Positions 1 through 7,256 of a stretch of DNA of 34,250 nt are shown here, one piece after another. Origin of the DNA: Proteobacteria bacterium UBA3413 (GTDB lineage: Bacteria > Pseudomonadota > Gammaproteobacteria > Magnimaribacterales > D2472); the NCBI GenBank assembly GCA_002358345.1, contig DEOR01000040.1:1-34250 (forward strand). The letters are read 5' to 3'. The notes below the pieces were generated by a model that was not told the origin of the DNA, searched no databases, and saw only the letters and a list, made by a program, of their open reading frames with translations. The stretch's first letter is position 1, and each line of letters opens with the position of its first letter. The position numbers were made by a program, and so were the translations under genes.

Positions 1-243
1 GTATTTTTCTAGTTGCAAAGGCGTTACATCGTTGAGATGTTTTGCTGCAAAGTTTGCATAAAGCTCGGAGAGTTTATCGAGCCCTTTGCCAGTGACTTGA
101 ATAAATCGAGAGGGACGCAGCCATGCATGATCTGGTGCCCGCAGCGCTGCTTGATAGATTTCACTCATGTCTTCTTTTGAGGGTATTGGGGTCGTGAGTT
201 CTCGCGGAGAGTTGCGTGATAAAAGGTTTTCAATTGCATCCAT
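1..243 (-). CDS. nitroreductase family protein (YdjA-like), N-terminal part
   Basis: The first 81 residues are present; the 3' part lies beyond the window edge. The N-terminus (MDAIENLLSRNSPRELTTPI, then RAPDHAWLRPSRF near residues 40-52) matches the start of the small FMN-dependent nitroreductases of the YdjA type, where a conserved Arg/Ser region and the RAPDH stretch contact FMN. These cytoplasmic enzymes reduce quinones or nitro compounds with NAD(P)H; the physiological substrate is usually unknown. The ATG at 243 has no Shine-Dalgarno sequence, but a TAGAAT hexamer sits 6 nt upstream, so the mRNA may be leaderless. The family call is fairly secure from the N-terminal motif alone; the exact subfamily is not. 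Confidence 0.75.
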   Translation of the reverse strand, partial: MDAIENLLSRNSPRELTTPIPSKEDMSEIYQAALRAPDHAWLRPSRFIQVTGKGLDKLSELYANFAAKHLNDVTPLQLEKY

Positions 244-249
244 CAGACT

Positions 250-255
250 ATTCTA
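250..255 (-). promoter_or_regulatory. candidate -10 element for leaderless nitroreductase mRNA
   Basis: Read on the minus strand this is TAGAAT (5 of 6 to TATAAT), followed by 6 nt and the ATG. Transcription would start at or next to the A of the start codon. No convincing -35 hexamer was seen. Confidence 0.4.
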
Positions 256-351
256 ATCGATGCACCGTCTTTTTTTCAGAAATACTCCCATCTTTAATAG
301 TATGGGGTTAAACTTAAAGAACCTCCATTCAACTATTAGAAAAATACTATT

Positions 352-738
352 ATGGAAATCACACTTTTATACGCATCCCTTCTATCAGTGTTAGCTGTAT
401 CTTTGGCTTTTAAGACTGGATTACTTCGAGGGAAAACTAATACCATGCTTGGAGAGGGCGATGCACCAGGGATGCTGCAATCTATTAGAGCATTTGGTAA
501 TTTAATTGAATACGCGCCCTTGGCTATCATTATGCTTGGCTTACTGGAAATGCAGGACATTGATTCATGGCAACTTCATCTACTTGGATCCACTTTTTTT
601 GTCAGTCGCATTTTGCATGCTTATGGAATAGCTATCTCAAGAGAGAGCACGCCCTATAGATTGGTTGGTATTTTAGGAACATGGCTGACTATTTTGGTTA
701 TGGGTATCTCAGGCATTTGGATGTCACTGCCTTTTTAG
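352..738 (+). CDS. MAPEG family membrane protein
   Basis: A 128-residue integral membrane protein with four predicted helices. The segment RAFGNLIEYAPLAIIMLGLLE (about residues 46-66) carries the R-x2-N-x3-E pattern typical of MAPEG proteins (membrane-associated proteins in eicosanoid and glutathione metabolism). The later RILHAYGI stretch (about 86-93) also fits the family. Bacterial members are glutathione-binding, transferase-like proteins of the inner membrane with mostly unknown substrates. The length is normal for the family (about 130). It is followed after 33 nt by an exported protein and may share a transcript with it. No clear Shine-Dalgarno sequence precedes the ATG. Confidence 0.8.
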   Translation: MEITLLYASLLSVLAVSLAFKTGLLRGKTNTMLGEGDAPGMLQSIRAFGNLIEYAPLAIIMLGLLEMQDIDSWQLHLLGSTFFVSRILHAYGIAISRESTPYRLVGILGTWLTILVMGISGIWMSLPF

Positions 739-771
739 AAACTTTTTTTAAATTAATCTGTCTAAAATAAT

Positions 772-1197
772 ATGAATATTGTGAAATACTTAACTTTTCT
801 TGCTCTTACATGCTTCAGTGCAAGCACGCTCTTTGCAGAAAGTGAGATAGATCAAGGTGAAATTACCATTGGGAGTGTGTGGCAGTTAGATCGCAATGGC
901 TCATCCCTAGCATCTCGAAGCCATGGCCAAGTGATATATTTTTTCTCTAGTGATGCCTATCACACCTATCGAGCTAGAAAATTTCAGGACTGGGATAATT
1001 TCTCAGCCGTTGACTCAAGAAACTTAGTTAGATTAAAAAAGAATCAAAAAATTAAATTAGAAAAATCTCAATTTAACAACGCGATTTATGCAGTAAAATT
1101 GCTGGATGGATTTCATGCAGGCAAGACCTACTATCTAATCGCAGAAGAATTGAAACAAAACTTTATTCAGGAGAAAGACCATGTTGAATCAGTCTAA
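772..1197 (+). CDS. exported protein of unknown function
   Basis: A 141-residue protein that I do not recognise. Residues 1-22 form a clear signal peptide (hydrophobic core, then STLFAES with a probable cleavage after Ala), so it should be periplasmic. The rest is polar and rich in beta-strand-type alternation (VIYFFSSDAYHTYRAR; AIYAVKLLDGFHAGKTYYLI), which could fold as a small SH3-like barrel, but that is only a guess. The end of the gene overlaps the next start by 17 nt, and the Shine-Dalgarno sequence of the downstream lipoprotein (AGGAGA) lies inside it, so the two are probably translated from one mRNA and may work together in the envelope. Confidence 0.65.
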   Translation: MNIVKYLTFLALTCFSASTLFAESEIDQGEITIGSVWQLDRNGSSLASRSHGQVIYFFSSDAYHTYRARKFQDWDNFSAVDSRNLVRLKKNQKIKLEKSQFNNAIYAVKLLDGFHAGKTYYLIAEELKQNFIQEKDHVESV

Positions 1198-1651
1198 ATA
1201 TTTCACGACCCTAATCATCTCTACGCTACTGGTCACCAGTTGCTCATACAATTCTTTAAAGCCAGAGGTAGTAGATCGCTCTTCTGCACAAAGGATGCAG
1301 ACCGTTGTATTTGCAACAGTTGTTTCGGTGGATAGAGTTATTTTATCTGGGGATGGGGACACAGGCGCAGTCGCAGGAGCAATTATTGGTGGGATAGCAG
1401 GATCTTCGGTGACTGACTCTGATACTGAGTCTGATATAGCTGGTGTTCTTGGTGCTTTGGTAGGTTCAGCTATTGGAGCCAAAGCTGGAGATGCTGCTAC
1501 TCGCAAACCTGCCATTGAACTATTGCTGGACTTAGATTCTGGAGAAACCGTTTCCATTATTCAAGAGGAAGGTGATTACTCTTTTGATGTGGGCCAACGA
1601 GTAAAAATAATCAAAAATAAAGGTAAGTCACGAGTGATGCCTTTGAAATGA
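1181..1651 (+). CDS. glycine-zipper outer-membrane lipoprotein (SlyB/17-kDa antigen-like)
   Basis: A 156-residue lipoprotein. The N-terminal signal ends in the lipobox LVTSC, putting the lipidated Cys at residue 21. The middle (about residues 63-106) is a Gly/Ala-rich double zipper (AGAIIGGIAGS, then AGVLGALVGSAIGAKAGDA) characteristic of the SlyB/Rickettsia 17-kDa antigen glycine-zipper families, followed by a small beta-rich C-terminal domain (GQRVKIIKNKGKSRVMPL). SlyB-type proteins stabilise the outer membrane; the role here is inferred from family only. The start is fixed by AGGAGA just upstream. The stop overlaps the recX start as ATGA. Confidence 0.8.
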   Translation: MLNQSKYFTTLIISTLLVTSCSYNSLKPEVVDRSSAQRMQTVVFATVVSVDRVILSGDGDTGAVAGAIIGGIAGSSVTDSDTESDIAGVLGALVGSAIGAKAGDAATRKPAIELLLDLDSGETVSIIQEEGDYSFDVGQRVKIIKNKGKSRVMPLK

Positions 1652-2088
1652 GCTCAGAAGCTTTTACGGTTATTTACAACAAAGGTTTAGATTTAGTCTC
1701 AAGACGTGAGCATTCGCGCCATGAATTAATGGAGAAACTTACCAAACGTTACCCAGAAACCTCTCCAATGATCGAAGAGGCACTTGATAAGCTTGAAATT
1801 AACAAAATTCTAGACGATGAGCGCTTTGCAGAGATGTACATCAATTCAAGAGCGAGAAAAGGTTTTGGCCCAAAGAAAATTGAGATGGAGCTCAATGCCA
1901 AGCGCGTAGAATCTACATTTATCTCCAATGCCCTGGAGGCATACGAGACCTGGCTTGAAAATGCTCGAAAAGAGCTGAAAAAGAAATTCAAAGACCAAAA
2001 ACCTACGGATTACCAATCCAAGATGAAGCAAAAAAAATTTCTATTTATGAGAGGGTTTTCCGCCTCAATTATCGACAAAGTTTTATAA
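1648..2088 (+). CDS. recX: regulatory protein RecX
   Basis: A 146-residue cytoplasmic protein built of three-helix repeats, as in RecX, which binds RecA filaments and limits recombinase activity. Recognisable family blocks are the N-terminal A-L-D-L-x-S-R-R-E-H-S-like segment (KGLDLVSRREHSRHELMEKL, residues 12-31), DERFAEMYINSR (57-68) and GFGPKKIEMEL (72-82). The length is typical (about 150). In many proteobacteria recX directly follows recA; here there is no recA and recX is coupled by ATGA to a lipoprotein gene and sits just upstream of dnaX. An A8 run near the 3' end is in frame. Confidence 0.88.
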   Translation: MSSEAFTVIYNKGLDLVSRREHSRHELMEKLTKRYPETSPMIEEALDKLEINKILDDERFAEMYINSRARKGFGPKKIEMELNAKRVESTFISNALEAYETWLENARKELKKKFKDQKPTDYQSKMKQKKFLFMRGFSASIIDKVL

Positions 2089-2098
2089 ATTGACATGG

Positions 2099-2104
2099 TA
2101 TAAT
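2099..2104 (+). promoter_or_regulatory. -10 element for dnaX, probably leaderless
   Basis: A perfect TATAAT lies 7 nt before the dnaX ATG, in the 23-nt gap after recX. Initiation would fall at about 2111, giving a leader of 0-1 nt. No Shine-Dalgarno sequence is present. A TTGACA at 2090-2095 is too close to act as the partner -35. Confidence 0.55.
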
Positions 2105-2111
2105 TGACCCT

Positions 2112-3740
2112 ATGTCTTACCAGGTTCTAGCTAGAAAATACCGACCCTCTTCCTTTGCCGAGGTAGTCGGGCAAGAGCATATTCTTAAGGCTCTAGAAAA
2201 TAGCATTCTGCAAAATAAACTTCATCAAGCATATATTTTTAGCGGCACTCGAGGGGTCGGAAAAACCACGATTGCTAGAGTATTTGCCAAGTGCTTAAAT
2301 TGCATGCAGACAGATTCTCCTCAGGTCACTCCTTGCAACAGTTGCACAGCTTGTGAGGAAATTAAAATTGGGCGACATATGGAATTTCTAGAAGTGGATG
2401 CCGCCTCTAGAACTGGTGTTGATGATATGAGGGAGTTACTGGAGTCAGTGCAGTACAAGCCTGCCAATGCTCGTTTTAAAATATACCTAATTGATGAGGT
2501 GCACATGCTCTCTAAGAGTAGCTTTAATGCTTTGTTAAAGACTCTCGAAGAGCCGCCACCTCATGTAATGTTTTTAATGGCAACCACGGAAGTTGAAAAG
2601 GTTCCTAAGACCGTTTTATCACGTTGCTTGCAACTAAATCTTAAGGTTATTCCGGAGACTCAAATTCAACTGCATATTAAATCTTTGCTTGATATGGAGT
2701 CTATTAGCTACGATGAAGAGTCCATTGCACTGATATCAGATGCCGCTCAAGGGTCAGTCCGGGATGGTTTGACGCTATTAGATCAGGCAATAGCTCATGG
2801 CAATGGTGCCTTGGCCTCAGAAGATGTTAAAGCTCTTCTTGGCACAATTGATCAATCATACATTATTGAGCTACTTGAGCAGATTGCAGCTAAGAATGGT
2901 GATGGGGCCTATAACGCTTTGCATAAAATTACCGAACTCAATGTTGAATATGAGCAAGTGCTGAAGATTCTTATTTCAGTTATCCATAAGATTTCATTGC
3001 AACAACAACTCCACAATAGCGACAGCGCTTCTGTTCAAAAGTTAGCCCAAGCTTTAGATCCTCAGATCACTCAACTACATTATGAAATAGCATTAAATTC
3101 ATTGAGTAAATTTCATGTTCACCCTCATCCCAAACAAGCTTTGGAATTATGCATATTACGCATGCTTGCATTTCAGCCTGTAAGCGAAGGGTTGCCTTCG
3201 GCAGAAGAAAAAAAAAATCCTAAAATAAGTTCTGAGCCATCAGCTCACTTAGCGCCACCAGAAAGTCCCAAAAAAATCTCCTTGCCAACTATAAAGCCAT
3301 CTCTCGACAATGAGGTTGAAGTGTCAGCTCAAGAGATTGAGAAGCCGACCCCTTCTCACCTCGATCTAAAGGGATGGAATGCCATGTTTAACTCCTTGGA
3401 GCTCTCAATGTTTGTTAAGCAGGTTTTTTCAGAGTTTGAATTTCTTAACTTTGAAAATAAAATTTTAACTTTAAAGAAATCTGATGATCTAATTAATCCG
3501 ACAGAAGGTCTAAAATCTGAGTTTATAGAGGCTCTATCGAAAAGACTGGGCGACCAAATGTCTCTGGTGATTGAAAGCGGTGATGTTTTATTATCTCCTG
3601 CAGCGATACAAGACGAAGAAATTAAGCAGCAGCTTGATCAAGACAAGGCCGCGTTGCTAGAAAATCCTGTGCTAAAAGATATTCTTAAATCCTTTGATGG
3701 CAAAATAATCGACGAATCGGTGAACAAGGCAAGCACATGA
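2112..3740 (+). CDS. dnaX: DNA polymerase III subunit gamma/tau
   Basis: A 542-residue clamp-loader ATPase of the replisome. In order: the AAA+ domain with Walker A SGTRGVGKT (44-52), zinc-module cysteines C61/C64/C75/C78/C81, Walker B LIDEVH (126-131) and the arginine-finger SRC motif (170-172); the collar domain (about 240-350); a low-complexity linker (about 355-420); and a C-terminal tau region that should bind DnaB helicase and the alpha subunit. It is shorter than E. coli tau (643). An A10 run at codons 366-369 lies exactly at the core/linker boundary and probably lets a short gamma form be made (see separate entry). The stop overlaps recR as ATGA. Confidence 0.95.
   Translation: MSYQVLARKYRPSSFAEVVGQEHILKALENSILQNKLHQAYIFSGTRGVGKTTIARVFAKCLNCMQTDSPQVTPCNSCTACEEIKIGRHMEFLEVDAASRTGVDDMRELLESVQYKPANARFKIYLIDEVHMLSKSSFNALLKTLEEPPPHVMFLMATTEVEKVPKTVLSRCLQLNLKVIPETQIQLHIKSLLDMESISYDEESIALISDAAQGSVRDGLTLLDQAIAHGNGALASEDVKALLGTIDQSYIIELLEQIAAKNGDGAYNALHKITELNVEYEQVLKILISVIHKISLQQQLHNSDSASVQKLAQALDPQITQLHYEIALNSLSKFHVHPHPKQALELCILRMLAFQPVSEGLPSAEEKKNPKISSEPSAHLAPPESPKKISLPTIKPSLDNEVEVSAQEIEKPTPSHLDLKGWNAMFNSLELSMFVKQVFSEFEFLNFENKILTLKKSDDLINPTEGLKSEFIEALSKRLGDQMSLVIESGDVLLSPAAIQDEEIKQQLDQDKAALLENPVLKDILKSFDGKIIDESVNKAST
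3184..3228 (+). promoter_or_regulatory. candidate slippage/frameshift site in dnaX (A10 run)
   Basis: Ten consecutive A residues (3208-3217) are preceded by a small hairpin, CGAAGG/CCTTCG with a GTTG loop (3185-3200). Reading one base back leads to AAA-TCC-TAA (stop 3221-3223); reading one base ahead leads to a TAA at 3226-3228. Either shift yields a product of about 370 residues that keeps the AAA+ and collar domains and loses tau. E. coli makes gamma by -1 frameshifting at A-AAA-AAG, and Thermus thermophilus by transcriptional slippage on an A9 run, so the position and outcome fit the family. Confidence 0.6.
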
Positions 3741-4324
3741 GCAAAGACCTGCTATATGAATTAATTGAGTCTCTAACCATCCTTCCCGGGGTTGGGAAAA
3801 AGTCTGCCCAGCGTATGGCTTTATTTTTACTAGATAAAAATAAAGATGGAGCAGCACACTTGGCTAAGACTTTAGAGGAATGCCTGAATACCATTCAGCG
3901 CTGTGACACTTGCAGACAATTAACTTCAGAGTCTATTTGTAGAATCTGCAGCGATTCCTCAAGAGATGCCTATAGTTTATGTGTCGTTGAAAGCCCCTCG
4001 GATGTCTTGGCAATTGAATCAACAGGTGGCTTTAAGGGAAGATATTTTGTATTGATGGGGCGACTATCTCCAATTGATGGCATTTCTCCAGATGATCTAG
4101 GTATACCAGATTTACTCCGTCACATTCAGCATGCACAAATTGAAGAAGTAATTCTGGCAACCAGCTCAACCGTTGAGGGCGATGCAACAGCTTCCTTTCT
4201 TAAAGATCACCTACAATCTGTAAAAGTTTCAAGGATCTCTTATGGTATTCCTATAGGAGGCGAGTTAGAGTACGTCGACGCGAATACGATAGCTCGAGCA
4301 ATTCAAGGGAGGATTGAAATTTAA
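3737..4324 (+). CDS. recR: recombination protein RecR
   Basis: A 195-residue RecFOR-pathway protein that helps load RecA onto SSB-coated gapped DNA. It shows the N-terminal helix-hairpin-helix LPGVGKKSAQRMA (residues 16-28), a four-Cys zinc finger (C56, C59, C68, C71), then a Toprim domain starting at LCVVESPSDVLAIE (81-94) and ending with the Walker-like GIPIGGELEYVDANT region near the C-terminus. Full length for the family. The start overlaps the dnaX stop (ATGA). In most gammaproteobacteria ybaB/ebfC lies between dnaX and recR; it is absent here. dcd follows after one nucleotide. Confidence 0.95.
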   Translation: MSKDLLYELIESLTILPGVGKKSAQRMALFLLDKNKDGAAHLAKTLEECLNTIQRCDTCRQLTSESICRICSDSSRDAYSLCVVESPSDVLAIESTGGFKGRYFVLMGRLSPIDGISPDDLGIPDLLRHIQHAQIEEVILATSSTVEGDATASFLKDHLQSVKVSRISYGIPIGGELEYVDANTIARAIQGRIEI

Positions 4325-4325
4325 T

Positions 4326-4895
4326 ATGTCTATTAAACCTGATGCGTGGATAACTAAAATGGCAAAGGATCAAGGAATGATTGAGCCTTTTTCTGAAAAC
4401 CAAATTCGCGTGAATGAAGATGGAGAGAAGCTTATCTCCTATGGAGTTTCCAGCTTTGGGTACGACGTAAGGTGCGCAAGTGAATTCAAGGTCTTCACCA
4501 ATATTCATTCCACCATCATTGACCCCAAATGCTTTGATAATAAAAACTTTGTAGACATTGAATCCGATGTCTGCATTATTCCACCCAATTCATTTGCTCT
4601 CGCTAGAACCGTTGAATATTTTCGCATCCCAAGAAATGTTTTGACTATCTGCCTTGGTAAATCTACCTATGCAAGGTGCGGAATCATTGTGAACGTAACT
4701 CCTTTAGAGCCAGAGTGGGAAGGGCATGTAACGCTGGAATTCTCAAACACAACCAATCTGCCTGCAAAAATCTACGCTGGTGAAGGCGTTGCGCAAATGA
4801 TCTTTTTTGAATCAGATGAAAGTTGTGACGTTAGCTACAAAGATCGTGGTGGTAAATATCAAGGTCAAACCGGGGTTACGCTGCCTAAAACTTAG
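4326..4895 (+). CDS. dcd: dCTP deaminase
   Basis: A 189-residue dCTP deaminase, converting dCTP to dUTP for dTMP synthesis. The sequence closely follows the Pseudomonas-type enzyme: SSFGYDVRCASEFKVF, then KSTYARCGIIVNVTPLEPEW with the conserved Ser/Arg and the catalytic Glu in the following HVTLEFSN stretch, and YKDRGGKYQGQTGVTLP at the C-terminus. I chose the ATG at 4326 (MSIKPDAW, matching family N-termini) over an upstream in-frame TTG at 4314; GGGAGGA at 4307-4313 is suitably placed for it. It is coupled to recR. The TAG stop interlocks with the TAA of the convergent DUF3108 gene, a 4-nt overlap. Confidence 0.94.
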   Translation: MSIKPDAWITKMAKDQGMIEPFSENQIRVNEDGEKLISYGVSSFGYDVRCASEFKVFTNIHSTIIDPKCFDNKNFVDIESDVCIIPPNSFALARTVEYFRIPRNVLTICLGKSTYARCGIIVNVTPLEPEWEGHVTLEFSNTTNLPAKIYAGEGVAQMIFFESDESCDVSYKDRGGKYQGQTGVTLPKT

Positions 4896-5575
4896 AGTAG
4901 GCTTTGAAGTTCTAGCAGGGTATCGCCATCTTCATCGCGATCCTCCATCCTAACAATCATGTACCCAAGTTCTGGCGCTAAAAAGTAGGTAGTTACTCTG
5001 TCTTCTTGAGGTCTGTATCGCTCGACAACTTTGCATTGGTAGGGTTGATCTCCCATCTTGCATTCCCTATCCTCTTTCAGTGAATACTGATTAGATTTAA
5101 TCTCGCCTGTTTTCATCTCAGGCAAGAAAAGAGAGAATTGTTGAGCACCTTGCGCAACCATTTTTCTGATTTGAAGCTGAGCATTTAAGGGGTCAAAAAT
5201 CTCCAAACTTGCAGGTAAATCTTCGACCCAGTTAAATTTTCCAGTCGAACTTAAGGTATTTTTGAGGCGGTCAAATTTTAAAATCCTCTCTTGCTTTAGA
5301 AAGGTTACGTTTGCAGTCATGGAGTAAAGATCTGTAGAAATAAAATTCTTATTTTCATGAAACTCAGATGTAATATCAATTTTCCCTAAAGGAATTTTTG
5401 CATTGAATGATAAAGATCTCGCGCCATCTGCAAATGTCTTTAATTCTCGCACACCTTCCATGCTTACCTTCGAGTTTGTAAACTTATAGTTAGCCTTGTA
5501 GTCAGGAATGACTTGATCTGCAGCATTAGCGCTCACAGCCATCAGCATCAAGAGCGCTCCAATAGATTTATACAT
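4892..5575 (-). CDS. DUF3108 domain exported protein
   Basis: A 227-residue protein with a clear signal peptide (MYKSIGALLMLMAVSANA, cleavage expected after Ala) and a beta-rich mature part. It resembles the DUF3108 proteins that follow purN in many gammaproteobacteria; these are periplasmic or outer-membrane associated with no settled function. Marks include the N-terminal YKANYKFTNSK, LKFDRLKNT in the middle, and the ending GYMIVRMEDRDEDGDTLLELQSLL-like block, where the family usually has strands ending in a Leu-rich stretch. I chose the ATG at 5575, where the signal peptide begins, rather than an upstream ATG at 5635 that would extend into purN. It overlaps purN by 8 nt. Confidence 0.75.
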   Translation of the reverse strand: MYKSIGALLMLMAVSANAADQVIPDYKANYKFTNSKVSMEGVRELKTFADGARSLSFNAKIPLGKIDITSEFHENKNFISTDLYSMTANVTFLKQERILKFDRLKNTLSSTGKFNWVEDLPASLEIFDPLNAQLQIRKMVAQGAQQFSLFLPEMKTGEIKSNQYSLKEDRECKMGDQPYQCKVVERYRPQEDRVTTYFLAPELGYMIVRMEDRDEDGDTLLELQSLL

Positions 5576-6215
5576 TAAAAAATTCCATCTTATTTTTACC
5601 AAAGTGACTGTCAGTCTCAAAATGAACGACTTCATCCTTAAGACAAATCAAGCCTTTTAAAAGTTCAGCAATGACCTTAGGAAAGAGCGCATGCTCGATT
5701 TTATGAATTCTCTGAATGAGCTTAGCTTCAGTTTGAGATGGATCAATTTTTAATGCTCCTTGAGCAATAATAGGTCCATTATCTAGACCTCCATCCACGA
5801 AATGCACTGTGACCCCATGCATTAAATCTCCATTATCCAAAGCTTGCCTGTGAGTATTAAGTCCTGGATATTCAGGAAGCAAAGAGGGGTGAATATTGAT
5901 TAATTTTCCAGCAAAAGCATCTGTAAAGGTTGTGGTGAGAATTCTCATAAAGCCAGCTAGAACTACTAAGTCTGGCTCTATTGATAGCACCTGTTCGACC
6001 AAGGCCTGGTCAAAGTCTTCTCGGGAAGGAAAGTCAGCATGGCTAATGGTTTGAGTCATCAGGTGGTATTTTTGCGCACGCTCAAGGCCTTTCACCCCTG
6101 GCTGATTGGATATGACTAATTCAATAGCCCCAGGGATACTGTTGTTTTGACAGGCTCTTGCAATCGCCTCTAAGTTAGAGCCGTTGCCTGAAATTAAAAC
6201 AACAATTTTTTTCAT
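5568..6215 (-). CDS. purN: phosphoribosylglycinamide formyltransferase 1
   Basis: A 215-residue GAR transformylase, using 10-formyl-THF to formylate GAR in step 3 of purine synthesis. The N-terminal phosphate-binding loop ISGNGSNLEA (8-17) is present, as are the catalytic residues N107 and H109 in INIHPSLLPEYPG and D145 in HFVDGGLDNGPII, aligned with N106/H108/D144 of the E. coli enzyme. It starts 3 nt after purM ends, so purM-purN form an operon with DUF3108. The 10-formyl-THF it needs is made by the folD product encoded elsewhere in this window. Confidence 0.95.
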   Translation of the reverse strand: MKKIVVLISGNGSNLEAIARACQNNSIPGAIELVISNQPGVKGLERAQKYHLMTQTISHADFPSREDFDQALVEQVLSIEPDLVVLAGFMRILTTTFTDAFAGKLINIHPSLLPEYPGLNTHRQALDNGDLMHGVTVHFVDGGLDNGPIIAQGALKIDPSQTEAKLIQRIHKIEHALFPKVIAELLKGLICLKDEVVHFETDSHFGKNKMEFFNV

Positions 6216-6218
6216 AAC

Positions 6219-7238
6219 TTATATGTATTCAATCTGGGATGGAGAGTCAGATCTCTGAATGGTACCGAGTGTAAAAGATTTAAACTTATGTTTTTTTAGT
6301 AACATTTGAGCTTTTTTGACATCCCTCGACTCTAGAATGCAAATCATCCCTATGCCGCAATTAAAAATTCTTAACATGTCAGTGTTAGATATTTTTCCTG
6401 AGTCTTGCAGCCATTGAAAAACTTTTGGAAACTTCCACGCAGATAGCTCTACTTGAGCTTTGAATCCTTTTTTAATAATCCTTGGAATATTTTCAGTTAA
6501 TCCACCGCCAGTGATGTGAGCCATGCCTGTGACATTAACTTTTTTAATTAACTCCAAAATAGCTCGAGGGTAAAGGTGAGTGGGTTTTAACAGAGCATTC
6601 ATGATGGGTTGAGGGGGCTTCTTCTTCTTAATAATAGATCGAATTAATGAATAGCCATTTGAATGAGGGCCGCTCGATTCTATCGCAAGGATGACTTGCC
6701 CAGCTTTTATTTTCTTTCCGTCAATGAGCTGAGATTTCTCGATGACTCCGACAGAAAAACCAGCTAAATCAAAGTTATTCCCCACATAGTGCCCAGGCAT
6801 TTCTGCTGTTTCACCACCAAGCAGGGCGCAATCCGATCCCTTGCATGCTTTCGCGATACTTTTAACAATCTTAGCCGCAGAGGTGGGCTCTAGTTTTGAA
6901 GTTGCAAAATAGTCTAGAAAAAACAAAGGCTTAGCACCGCAAGTTACCATGTCATTTACGCACATGGCTACTAAATCCTGCCCAATTGTATTCGTTGTGT
7001 GGTGTTCTTGACTTAAGGAAACCTTCGTTCCAACCCCATCAGTGCAGCCAACCAGGATTGGGTTCTTGTAACTCCCTCCGAGCTGAAAAAGCCCTGCAAA
7101 TCCCCCTATCCCCCCCAAGACACGCTTGTCGTGAGTAGCATTAACGCTCGCCTTAATAGACTCTACTAAATCATTTCCCGCATCTATGCTGACACCAGAT
7201 TTTGCGTAAGGATCTTTAGGTTTTACTTTGTTAGTCAT
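6219..7238 (-). CDS. purM: phosphoribosylformylglycinamidine cyclo-ligase (AIR synthetase)
   Basis: A 339-residue ATP-dependent enzyme for step 5 of purine synthesis (FGAM to AIR). Family features: the N-terminal YAKSGVSIDAGN, the GGFAGLF loop, GCTDGVGTKV (substrate/ATP site, about 64-73), DLVAMCVNDMVTCGAKPLFFLDYFA, LLGGETAEMPGHY (conserved acid residues), and HSNGYSLIR plus MAHITGGGLTENIPR. The length is normal. It is the first gene of purM-purN-DUF3108. Its start codon is only 15 nt from the start of the divergent DUF2066 gene, so the two promoters must overlap each other or the opposite coding region. Confidence 0.95.
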   Translation of the reverse strand: MTNKVKPKDPYAKSGVSIDAGNDLVESIKASVNATHDKRVLGGIGGFAGLFQLGGSYKNPILVGCTDGVGTKVSLSQEHHTTNTIGQDLVAMCVNDMVTCGAKPLFFLDYFATSKLEPTSAAKIVKSIAKACKGSDCALLGGETAEMPGHYVGNNFDLAGFSVGVIEKSQLIDGKKIKAGQVILAIESSGPHSNGYSLIRSIIKKKKPPQPIMNALLKPTHLYPRAILELIKKVNVTGMAHITGGGLTENIPRIIKKGFKAQVELSAWKFPKVFQWLQDSGKISNTDMLRIFNCGIGMICILESRDVKKAQMLLKKHKFKSFTLGTIQRSDSPSQIEYI

Positions 7239-7239
7239 T

Positions 7240-7256
7240 TACAATTAAAAATTATG
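7240..7256. promoter_or_regulatory. overlapping divergent -10 elements, purM / DUF2066
   Basis: In the 15-nt gap, the plus strand has TACAAT (7240-7245) 8 nt before the DUF2066 ATG. The minus strand has CATAAT (7256-7251), which overlaps the DUF2066 start codon and predicts a purM leader of about 5 nt. Neither gene has a Shine-Dalgarno sequence in the gap. The plus-strand element is the better of the two. Confidence 0.4.

Noticed and set aside
2090..2095. TTGACA as a -35 for dnaX
   Set aside because: Only 3 nt separate it from TATAAT, far from the 16-18 bp required.
4314..4325. TTG start extending dcd by four codons into recR
   Set aside because: Family members begin MSIK; the ATG at 4326 has a well placed Shine-Dalgarno sequence.
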